Shown: positions 43,840-54,400 of the stretch, in pieces | Layout of the letters: every line of letters starts with the position of its first letter | Numbering within the stretch: position 1 is the stretch's first letter | Translations under genes and position numbers: made by a program | Assembly (NCBI GenBank): GCA_963556145.1 | Contig: OY744461.1 | Span: forward strand, 1,550,001-1,614,000 | Length of the DNA: 64,000 bases | Reading direction: 5' to 3' | Origin: Hygrocybe punicea | Lineage: Eukaryota > Basidiomycota > Agaricomycetes > Agaricales > Hygrophoraceae | The notes under the pieces: generated by a model | What the model was told of the DNA's origin: nothing | What the model saw: the letters and a program-made list of their open reading frames with translations, nothing else | The model's database searches: none

Positions 43840-44930
43840 TATCAGGGGAGAGACAGGGAGGTGGAGGAGAGGAGAGGAGAGGGGGGATGGCAGGGGGTGG
43901 GCAGGGGGAGAAGGGGCAGGAGGTGGATGGGAGGTGGGGATGGTGGATGGACAGCATATAAGCAGGGGGAGAAGGGGCAGGTTAGGAAGGGGGATAAGGG
44001 GTAGGAGACAGTCAGGGGGAGAAGGGGATGGAGGATGGAGGAGGAGGAGGGGAAAGGAGGAAAGGGAGGGACTAACCAAAGTACATACCGGTGTTCCCCT
44101 GGTGTCCACACCCCTCCGTGTCCTCGCCCTTGTCCCCCATCCTTGTCCCCGTCCTTGTCCCCGTCCCTGTCGTCGTCGTCGTCATCCCCGTCCCCGTCAT
44201 CCTCGTGTTTGTTGTTTTTGTCCCTGTCCCTGTCCTCGCTGTCGTCCCCGTCCCCGTTCTCATCGTCCTCGTCCTCGTCCTCGTCCCCGTCCCCGCTGTC
44301 CTTGCCGTCCTTGCTGTCCTCGCCGTCCCTGTCCTCGTCGTTGCCGTTGTCATGGTCCCAGTCCCCATCGTTGTCATTGTCGTCCCCATCCCCGTCGTTG
44401 TCGTTGTTGTTACCGCGTGGCCCTGATCCATTTGTGTTGTCGTTGCCATCCCGTTTGCTGTCCCCTCCTCGCCATTGCCATCCTCGTCATCCCTGTTGCC
44501 GTTGTCCTCGTTGTCCCGGTCTCCGTTGTCCTCGTCATTGTCCCAGTCGTCCTCGTTTCCATCGTCTGTTGCTCCCATCCCCATTCCCGTGCTCGCTGTC
44601 CTCGTCATCATCGTCCCCATCATCGTCGTCATCCTTGTTGTCCCAGGTTCCGTTCCCTCATCCTGGTCATCTTCGTTTCCTCATCCATGTCGTGGTTCCC
44701 ATTCCCATTGCCGTCGTCTTCCCCTTTCGCGCTGTGGTCACGTTCGTTCATTTACCCCATCGTCCTCATTCTCGTCATCCCCGTTCTTGCTGTCGTGGTT
44801 GGCCTGGGTTGTCCCCATTCTGGGCTGTTTCCTCCCTCCTTGTTGCCCGCATCCACGTCCACTTGTTGGCCTTGTTCGCGTTCATTTGGCACGAGGGTGC
44901 GGGAAAAAAACCTAAAAGTATTTAGGTAGT
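43840..44930. repeat. Purine-rich and GTC-repeat low-complexity DNA, left copy
   Basis: GGAGGAGAGGAGAGG tracts followed by degenerate trinucleotide-like GTCCCCGTCCTCGTC runs. Long open frames exist on both strands in several phases (367, 296 and 186 codons) with Pro/Ser/Cys, Val or Thr/Gly/Asp runs; none looks like a folded protein. Confidence 0.75.
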
Positions 44931-45433
44931 TAGTGGAATAAATGAAAAACATGAATAGAAGACTTACCTGGGGTGCTGTGGCATCTGCACCCGTTGTCGC
45001 ATCGTTGTTGAAAATGACAAGTCTTGTTGAACTTACGCGCGAGAATTTCAACCGGGATTTGCCAATATCCCAAACGGGGTCGAGTTGCCATATTGGGAAG
45101 GGTGGCTGGATTTTCTTATTATTATTACATGTACTACAGCACCTCAATGGCCAGGGCAAGACCCTGAAGAGATATAAGTAGGCTATACCTACCCCACAGG
45201 GAGTTTGTGTATTTTATTTCATTTTATATGTGGAGATATTCACCATGCATTTTATGCCTCTGCCAAAATTGGACCCTTGAACAGCTAACTTTGCGAGTAC
45301 CCGTCTGAAAAATCTAAAATTAATTCTAGGAGTGCTAGGTAAGGTGTACATTGTGTTCCAGACAAGTGCCTGGTAGTTGGTGGTGCAGGGAATGTGTTGT
45401 AGCCAAAATATTATGAACTTGTCACTCACATTC

Positions 45434-45633
45434 NNNNNNNNNNNNNNNNNNNNNNNNNNNNNNNNNNNNNNNNNNNNNNNNNNNNNNNNNNNNNNNNNNN
45501 NNNNNNNNNNNNNNNNNNNNNNNNNNNNNNNNNNNNNNNNNNNNNNNNNNNNNNNNNNNNNNNNNNNNNNNNNNNNNNNNNNNNNNNNNNNNNNNNNNNN
45601 NNNNNNNNNNNNNNNNNNNNNNNNNNNNNNNNN
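45434..45633. other. Assembly gap of exactly 200 N
   Basis: A round-length placeholder gap in the loop of the large palindrome (loop 45362-45633). The true loop length and sequence are unknown. 72 bp of unique loop sequence precede it, and the right arm resumes immediately after it. Confidence 0.95.
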
Positions 45634-48600
45634 CTGGAACACAATGTACACCTTACCTAGCACTCCTAGAATTAATTTTAGATTTTTCAGACGGGTACTC
45701 GCAAAGTTAGCTGTTCAAGGGTCCAATTTTGGCAGAGGCATAAAATGCATGGTGAATATCTCCACATATAAAATGAAATAAAATACACAAACTCCCTGTG
45801 GGGTAGGTATAGCCTACTTATATCTCTTCAGGGTCTTGCCCTGGCCATTGAGGTGCTGTAGTACATGTAATAATAATAAGAAAATCCAGCCACCCTTCCC
45901 AATATGGCAACTCGACCCCGTTTGGGATATTGGCAAATCCCGGTTGAAATTCTCGCGCGTAAGTTCAACAAGACTTGTCATTTTCAACAACGATGCGACA
46001 ACGGGTGCAGATGCCACAGCACCCCAGGTAAGTCTTCTATTCATGTTTTTCATTTATTCCACTAACTACCTAAATACTTTTAGGTTTTTTTCCCGCACCC
46101 TCGTGCCAAATGAACGCGAACAAGGCCAACAAGTGGACGTGGATGCGGGCAACAAGGAGGGAGGAAACAGCCCAGAATGGGGACAACCCAGGCCAACCAC
46201 GACAGCAAGAACGGGGATGACGAGAATGAGGACGATGGGGTAAATGAACGAACGTGACCACAGCGCGAAAGGGGAAGACGACGGCAATGGGAATGGGAAC
46301 CACGACATGGATGAGGAAACGAAGATGACCAGGATGAGGGAACGGAACCTGGGACAACAAGGATGACGACGATGATGGGGACGATGATGACGAGGACAGC
46401 GAGCACGGGAATGGGGATGGGAGCAACAGACGATGGAAACGAGGACGACTGGGACAATGACGAGGACAACGGAGACCGGGACAACGAGGACAACGGCAAC
46501 AGGGATGACAAGGATGGCAATGGCGAGGAGGGGACAGCAAACGGGATGGCAACGACAACACAAATGGATCAGGGCCACGCGGTAACAACAACGACAACGA
46601 CGGGGATGGGGACGACAATGACAACGATGGGGACTGGGACCATGACAACGGCAACGACGAGGACAGGGACGGCGAGGACAGCAAGGACGGCAAGGACAGC
46701 GGGGACGGGGACGAGGACGAGGACGAGGACGATGAGAACGGGGACGGGGACGACAGCGAGGACAGGGACAGGGACAAAAACAACGAACACGAGGATGACG
46801 GGGACGGGGATGACGACGACGACGACAGGGACGGGGACAAGGACGGGGACAAGGATGGGGGACAAGGGCGAGGACACGGAGGGGTGTGGACACCAGGGGA
46901 ACACCGGTATGTACTTTGGTTAGTCCCTCCCTTTCCTCCTTTCCCCTCCTCCTCCTCCATCCTCCATCCCCTTCTCCCCCTGACTGTCTCCTACCCCTTA
47001 TCCCCCTTCCTAACCTGCCCCTTCTCCCCCTGCTTATATGCTGTCCATCCACCATCCCCACCTCCCATCCACCTCCTGCCCCTTCTCCCCCTGCCCACCC
47101 CCTGCCATCCCCCCTCTCCTCTCCTCTCCTCCACCTCCCTGTCTCTCCCCTGATAAAGTAGAATACCATGTATTTAGGTAAAATAATTGTTTAATTTGCT
47201 ATATCTATTTTGAGTGGTTGCTAAATTAAAATTATGTAACATGTGGCATTAGTATGATTATTATTGTGTGACTTGGCAGATGCTGAGCAAACAGGCAGTC
47301 CCACCAGCCTGTAGATTGGGGATTTTTTGAGTAAAGTAAATATCCCAAGGGATATTTTACATGTCCCATAGGCTGTTTCTGCAATAACAAAGGTATCCCA
47401 AGGGATATTTTATATGTCCCATGGGCTTTTTTGTGGGTAAAGTAAATATCCCAAGGGATATTTTATGTGTCCCATGGGCTTTGTCTTGGGTAATGTAAAT
47501 ATCCCAAGCAATATTTTTCATGTCCCATGGGCTGTTTCTGTAATAGTGAAAGTATCCCAAGGGTTGTTCTACATCCCATGGGCTGTTTTCTAAGACAAGA
47601 TAAGTATCCCATGGGATATTCTACATGTCCCATTGGATATATCTACAGTAGAATAAATGTCCCATGGTATAATTTGAAGAAATGGAAATAGCCCATGGGA
47701 TAAATCAACGGTAGAATAAATGTCCCATGGTATAATAGTAAGTATCCCATGGGACATATCTACAGTAGAATAAAGGTCCCATGGTATAATATGAACAAAT
47801 GGAAATGTCCCATGGGATATATCAACGGTTGAATAAATGTCCCATGGTATCATATGAACAAATGGAAATGTCCCATGGGATATATTGATGGTAGAATAAA
47901 TGTCCCATGGTATAATATGAACAAATGGAAACATCCCATGGGCTATATCCACGATAGAATAAATGTCCCATGGTATAAGTTCAATATAATGGAAGCATCC
48001 CATGGAACACATTTACATCCCATGGGAAATATTCATGGTCAAATAAATGTCCTATAGTATATTTCCTCAAAATCAAAGTATCCCATGAGAAATATTCATA
48101 GTAGACTAAATGTCCCATGGGACACATTTGTGTGCCAGTTAGTGTCCCACAGTCTTCTTCTGTATTGGTAACATATCCCTTGGACTAAGATTTGGTAGCT
48201 TCTTGAAATATATATTGTCCCTTACTTTAGCCAAATATAAGCTCTAGATCCCATGGGACTTATATTTAGACCATGGTTCTCTTTTAAAATTATCCCTTGG
48301 GATATTTAATCATCTCCTGGGCCTCTTTTGAAAGTGTCCCATTTTAGCCTTGGTCTGAAAATATATCCCATGGGTGAAATATCCCTGGGACTAATAAATT
48401 GTCCCTGGGAAGACCAGGCCTGGTAGAACACTTAGATGGAACACAACATACTGTTATGTTACATCTAACTAGATGTACAATAGTGGTGGACTGAAGTGAG
48501 CTAGCTCTGATTGAATAGATAGGTTTTCCTTCTACAACCACCCAAATCTATTCAGTATGTCATGAGATAACACATAAAATTCTGTCAAGTCCTTATATTT

Positions 48601-48725
48601 TCCTAATACATCAAAAATCCGTGCTGCAAAGATTTGAAACTCAGAGTCAAATGCTGTGTGGCATCAGGCCTGCGCCACACTTGACTTTTTTCTCAGTTTC
48701 TGCATGTTTATGAAAACAGCTGTAA
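45634..48725 (-). repeat. Large palindrome, right arm (3092 bp)
   Basis: Inverse copy of 42270-45361. It includes the second GTC/GAC low-complexity block (46065-47155) and the second CCCATGGG array (47315-48425). Confidence 0.9.
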
Positions 48726-49067
48726 CTTCAACTTAGTCACTTTTTCACTGAGTTTAAAGTTTCTTTATTGTAGTCTAATCATGCCCGACATTATGGTTCA
48801 AGACTCGTACGGACTGCACTCGCCTCTGTGATCGAGAGCCCTTGTGCCTCTCCTTTCCTCAAGTTTCACCCCTGGGGTTTCCACCCCTTTGGCCATGTCG
48901 TGGTTTCACTCCAATTTCCTTATTTACTTCAGAGGAGACATTTCTGCTACCAGTCCTTTCGTCTCCTCCAAAGTATGTTGTTTCTTATTTTCTCTAGTTG
49001 CTTCTGATCTCTCATAGACTTTAGTTTTTTGGTTTTCTTGCAATCAAACTTTGTTACATTATCACGA
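48726..49067. other. Spacer with possible promoter
   Basis: Pyrimidine-rich (TTTCCTTATTT, CTCCTTTCCTC) without a gene; it lies directly upstream of the gag-like ORF at 49068. Confidence 0.35.
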
Positions 49068-51187
49068 ATGCCTCATAATGAGAACAACAACGAAGCACAA
49101 ACCCAGACCCAGGCAACATCATTCAACCTGGAAACCACCTTTGAACCAACAGTTAGGGACACCTGCGTCAAGGTCACCGAGGATCACCATGCAGGCAAGA
49201 TCGACAAGCCCACGGCTATCCTGGAACTCACCGTGGCCATACCTTTTTGTTACGTTTCCAACTCCGCTTCCAACCCCGATGCCCATTCCGATACCCACCA
49301 TGACGATTCTGCACTGCACACCTTCCTTTTTCATTTCTTTTTGTCCTTTGTCTTCCTTTCAACGTCATTGTTTCTTCATTCGGACATCCTTGTATTTTCT
49401 TATTCTTGTTCTCTTTTTGTCCCTTCTTCTAGAACAATCCAGACCGACCATGGACATATCCCACGTGACCTTGTTGTACCCGAATAGTCTCCTTGCCGAT
49501 GGACGTCACCAACATTGTCTTTTCCCTTCGATATCTTGTTTACGCTATCCCACGACAAACCGATCACAATGGCTGTACTCCCGACACAGCTCATTACCGT
49601 AATTGTTATTGGCAGCATTGCCATCACCTTCCTGATCAGTTTCTACCTTGTTATGATCTATCTTTGGCATCGGCACCGAAACCCTTCCGCCATTGATACT
49701 TCTGACTTCCACCTCGACAATATATCGACACGTAATTGACAATTGCCATTCCTGGATATTTGGTTTCCATATTCATGCCCTGTGCCCACCATTATCCTCC
49801 CTGACGATCCGACGACATTCCTCACCTGCATGCGAACTCCGGACAATCCCCGATCACAAGACATTTCACTGTTCTCTCTAATCCGACCATCGCCGGAGCA
49901 TACTTTTAGACTTCGACCACAGACCATACGACTTCCCAAACAGTGAACCAACCCCTATCGCATATTGTTCGCACGACACCGCTTCAATGCAGTACCCGAC
50001 AACTTGTTCCCACAGCTTGTCACTCATGCCATGACTCGACACCTGGACCCACGTTCATTTATCCTTTTCCATCATGATCTCGATACCTCCCACACTCGTT
50101 TACAATGATACCCTTTCTTGGACGAATACCGACATCAAGTGGACCTTCTTGTTCCACAAACAGGACAAGACATCGCTCCTCGATACGTCATCAACACAGA
50201 CATCGTCATCCGGTACAGCTTGTGCTGTTCACATGTCTGACCTCGACTAGCCCACCGTCCTAGTTGGTTTTCCTTCCACACATTCCTTTGTTTTCTTTCA
50301 TGCAAACCTTGCCACTACATCCACACCACCTCAAGACATTCTCATCACCAATCCCACACTGGATGATACCCATCTTCGACCCGACCGTGCAATGCACTTG
50401 CCAGATTGCACACTTGCTTGTTACAGCAAGTGTAGACCCCGAATAGGCAATTCTGCACATCACATGATCCGATGACAAATCATCCGAGTCATCTGGACCT
50501 CACCTCTCCCTCAATGACACCCGGGCCTCCAGTTGGATCGCGAGAACATCGACATGAGGACGCCTCATGTGCGCCTCATGGTGAACACATGGTAGAGTTG
50601 GACATGTTATGGCTTCATGGTTGTATTTCCATTTACCTCCCCTCAAGACCAGTCACTATATATACTGTTCTTGTTGTTGGTTCGGACTTTTTCTTCTTTT
50701 CCTTTCTTTACGTTTAGTCTGGTTCTTGGGGCAGACTCATCTTGTTTTGGGTAACCCCCACGGCTCGCAATGACACTAGACCTTGACCCCCCCTGTTAGC
50801 AGTGTTGTCTTAGCTGTAAGCAACAATGAAAGCTGCTGTTCTCCCCTCTGGAAGCCGATCCCCTGTTAAGTTGATTGTTGCCGGAGCCCGCTGCAGAAGC
50901 GATCCGTAACACTTTTGGAGCTGTCCATGAAGACAATACTGTTAATCGCCAGGCTTTCGGAGCATATTGCTGCATGCTTGACAGCTACGATAATGTACGA
51001 AGGGGTGGATCCGACCATTCGAACACACTCAACCAACTTATTGACGCTGATTATGGGGAAAGGCACCCAGAGGCCACACTCATGGAAACCCAAGGTGAAG
51101 ACGACCCTCTCATTACTCGACCACCTAAACGTGGAGCCAGTAAGTCCCTCAATGATACCAACAACCAACCTAATCCTGCGAAACGGC
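49068..51187 (+). pseudogene. Broken gag-like ORF of a retroelement (tentative)
   Basis: ATG at 49068: MPHNENNNEAQTQTQ, then HAGKIDKPTAILELTVAIPF at 49185-49245. The frame is lost at a 1.6-kb insertion and resumes at 50872 as LPEPAAEAIRNTFGAVHEDN, DNVRRGGSDHSNTLNQL and NQPNPAKRL up to 51187, where a hAT-like end begins. The short N-terminal motif and its layout resemble gag-like ORFs of mushroom Ngaro/DIRS elements, but I recognise it only weakly. The downstream part is absent. Confidence 0.4.
49246..50870. mobile_element. 1.6-kb insertion inside the gag-like ORF
   Basis: It splits AIPF from LPEPA. The sequence is C/T-rich without a domain-bearing ORF (starts TTGTTACGTTTCCAAC, ends CCTGTTAAGTTGATTG). 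Its length and lack of genes fit a solo LTR, but TG...CA ends and a target duplication are not evident, so its nature is unresolved. Confidence 0.4.
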
Positions 51188-51330
51188 TAGTGAATGGCAC
51201 AGGTAACCCCTGGGTAATTCCAGGGGTACCTGTACCCGTACCCACCCTGGGGGTATGGGTTTTCAACGGGTCCCTGATTTCTAACCCTAGGGTCACCCAC
51301 ACCCGCGGGTCTGCCCTGCCCACATTACCA
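51188..51330 (+). mobile_element. hAT-like element end, truncated
   Basis: Begins TAGTGAATGGCACAGGTAAC, the same end as the element at 41183-42200 (inverse of its right end), and continues GGTACCTGTACCCGTACCC. No second end is found before the gypsy sequence. Confidence 0.6.
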
Positions 51331-51469
51331 TTTGACCTTGCAACAATGGATGTGCGTTGGAGTGGTACCGAGGACGCTCAAGGGATCACAACAGAATTGG
51401 GGTCTGGATGGGGTGATGGAATAGGACAAGACTCGCTACGACGGGAAATGACTACATAAGGAGATCCAA

Positions 51470-54400
51470 CCGTGGGACCTGGGTCATGTGACGGCCCAGG
51501 TACAACTACTACAAGTACCCCCCTCCTCCTTAGCAACGTCCTCGTTGCTAGGGGACAACCTCCTCATCGCAAGTCATGCCTGGGTCAGCCTCCTGGTCGA
51601 TCCTCTCTGAATCCAGACTAGGTTCATCGGTGTTGGTGTTGTGTGGTCGAATGCTCTCAGCATGCGCCAACTTGGTGCCCACCCTGGGCTCGAAGGCTCG
51701 AAGTCAGCGGGCGTTGAAGGTACCTGGTAGGGCAATGCCCTCCAGAGTTTCCAGGGAGTAGGAATTGCGCATTCGGGCTATGATGCGGCAGGGTACGGAC
51801 CAGCGTGATAGTAGTTTGTGTTCACTAGAGTAGACATTGATCAGGTCGCTGTGATATACTTGAACTAGCTGGCCAGATTTAAATATAACTTCTCTGGGGG
51901 CATGTTGGAGGACCTTGGTGTCGAAAATTGCTTTGCGGTTTGCTGCGTGGTCCACGGTGCAAGCGTGGCCATCTAACCGCTGTTGTTCTGCGTAAGCCAG
52001 GTGGATTGCTATTGCAGCGTCTGTGGGCAGTGGGGTCGTCTCGGGGTCGTCTGGGGCTCGGGAGTTTACTGCTAAACCGAAGAGCAACTCATTTGGGGAA
52101 AATTTTAGTGATGGAAGGATTCTATCAGATAAAGCTTTCACCGCAGCATCCAAATGTTGGGGCCAATTCTTCGGAATGTCATTGACGGCCATTAGCTCAT
52201 ATTCATCGTCTCCGAGTCCGGGGGCGCACAGTCGTTTAAGGGTGTTCAGGAGTATTTTTTTTGATCCTTCTATGAGTCCATTGATCCAGGGGGAGTATGC
52301 GGCTACGACATGGTGTTTAGTTTGGACACTAGCGCAGTAGTTTCGCACCACGTCACAGTCGAAGTGGGAGCCTCCGTCGGTCATGAATACCGTGGGCGTG
52401 ACGAATGCGTTGCCGATTCGTTCCAAGCTTTCCATGGTGGCTTTTCCCATGGCGGACTTGACCTTGAATGCGAATAGTTTTCTAGAGAACACGTCAGCGT
52501 AGAGGCCTATCTTTGTGTACCCACCTTTTCCCATCGGCATTGAGGTGTAGTCGCCCATGAGCAGCTCGAAAGGCTGGCTCCTGACGATTGGTCAGAGTAG
52601 GGCATGGATGTGGGTGGTCCCGAAGTTCTTGCACCGTCCGCACTGGCGTATCGCCGCTGTTATTGATGCGTCGAGGAACGGGGTGCATATTCTGTCCAAT
52701 AGTTGCATTTTGATTAGGTCGCGTCCCATGTGGGTTTTGTCGTGTTCCAATTTGGCGAGTGCTGTCGCCTCCGCTTTGGTGATGCACTCTTGGCGTGGTG
52801 TGGCTCTCACGGGTGTGGGGTTGCCCAGCTTCCACAGGCATCCCTCCTCAATGAAGAAGTTTCTTGCCCAGTGGGTCGTGCGTCGTTTGTCGCGCTCAGA
52901 TGGGTTGTCGGGGTTGTCGAGTAGGGCATCTATGATCTCGACGAATACGAGTTCGTCCTGGAAGCGGTTGCGTAGCGATTGGTGGGTGTCTGGGGCAGCG
53001 TCGGTTAACGTGAAGAGGTCGTAGGTGAGGCCGTGTGAGACCTCCCAGTCTGGTGAAACAGACCAGCTGCTCCCGTCCCCCGGTATCCTCGGGAGCTCTT
53101 CGTCTTTGCGGCTGAGAGCATCGCCCACGAGGTTCACTCTGCCTGAATGTGGCGGACGTCGGTTATCTGGTGGGCCAGCACCCCGTCTCTCCAGCATGCA
53201 TGGGTAGCGTTGTAGATGCGGGTTCTTGGTGGCTTCGGAACTATATAAAGAAATAAGATCCTAACCAGAGGGTGTCAGCGTAGAAGTGACTGGATAAGTC
53301 AGTGTCGGGAATAGTAGTAAAAGGAAGGGAATGTTAGTAAAAGTAAAGCCGCCGCGTAAAACTGGACTAATAACGACGAATCCAGTGATGAACGGAGTGA
53401 AAACGGACAAATAATAAAGAACCCGACGATGCCGACAATGTCGGGTACGGCGGGTCGGGTCGGGTCGGGTCAGAAACAATGAACGAATATACGGAAACAA
53501 CAATAAAGACGACGAAGTGGACTATAAAAAGCTAAGGGTCTACATGGATGAGCATGTGAAGGGATTAAAAGGGGATTCTGACCAAAGGGAAACGGGGACT
53601 AAGGGTATCTTATTTTGTACGGTCGTCGGGGACCGTTTTTATAGTACAGGAAACAGTAATCTACTTTCAGACATGTCTACTTCGGCCGATGGTAAGCTAC
53701 AAAGAAAGGTTGGAATGGGGATGTGGAAAGGGGGGTTGCAAAGCAACGAAGACAGGAAATGGAGGGGAAAACGAATATGCAAGGAAAAGATCTAGAAAGT
53801 CCTACATATCTCCGAAAGGACGAGGGGATGCATAAATAAAGTAAATCCGAAGTCAGGGATTGAGTCCGAAGAGATCCATCTCCTGGAATTGGAACTCCAA
53901 GGCGTTTGAGGCTGCCGGATTTAGCCCAAAAGCGGCCGTCACAAAGCGGCATGTGTCGGGTTACGTCGGTCACGTCACGTCACGTCACGTCGGGTTACGT
54001 CGGGTTCGAATGCAAGTCGAATGGCGGCATCGGGTTGGTCCGGATTCGTGATATATCGATGATACGGACTCAGAGGGACGTCGACCCTCTACAGCGTTAA
54101 GGTCGGTACTGTTTAGAACGTCATGCAGGGCCTGGCAATCCATCTCCAGTTCGACAGGGAACCCCCAAATGATGTTGTCGAATTTGTCCAGCGCAAACTT
54201 GAGGGCCGCAAATTCGAGCAGGAATGGTTTGTAGCGTTCTTCAGCGGTGGAGGTGCGTTTAGAGGCGTATGCGATGGGGTGCAGGCTTGTTATTACTTTG
54301 CCACCGGGTTGTGTTATGCTCATCCTCTGGGAGAGGACTGCTCCGAAGCCCTCCTTGCAGCCATCCATCGTGATGATGAAGGGCGTTCCGTCGAACCGTG

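Larger units (their letters stand above)
42270..45361 (+). repeat. Large palindrome, left arm (3092 bp)
   Basis: Mirrors 45634-48725 base for base around 45497.5, with only a handful of substitutions (for example near 42331, 44208 and 44484). The outer end is TTACAGCTGTTTTCAT. Contents: the CCCATGGG array (42570-43680), a unique segment (43690-43825), purine-rich and GTCCCCGTC/GTCGTC low-complexity DNA (43840-44930), and an intron-like block with GTAAGT on the minus strand (about 44890-45000). Confidence 0.9.

Noticed and set aside
43826..44929. Long open frames of 367, 296 and 186 codons (and their mirror copies at 46066-47169)
   Set aside because: They lie in GTC/GTCCCC low-complexity DNA, are open in several phases on both strands, and encode only Pro/Ser/Cys/Val or Thr/Gly runs.
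45214..45781. Frames crossing the N gap
   Set aside because: Their apparent length comes from undetermined bases and has no coding evidence.
49246..50870. Solo LTR call for the 1.6-kb insertion
   Set aside because: TG...CA ends and a matching target duplication could not be shown, so it is left as an unresolved insertion.
51188..51330. A complete second hAT element
   Set aside because: Only one end could be found; no inverse TGCCATTCACTA occurs before the gypsy sequence.
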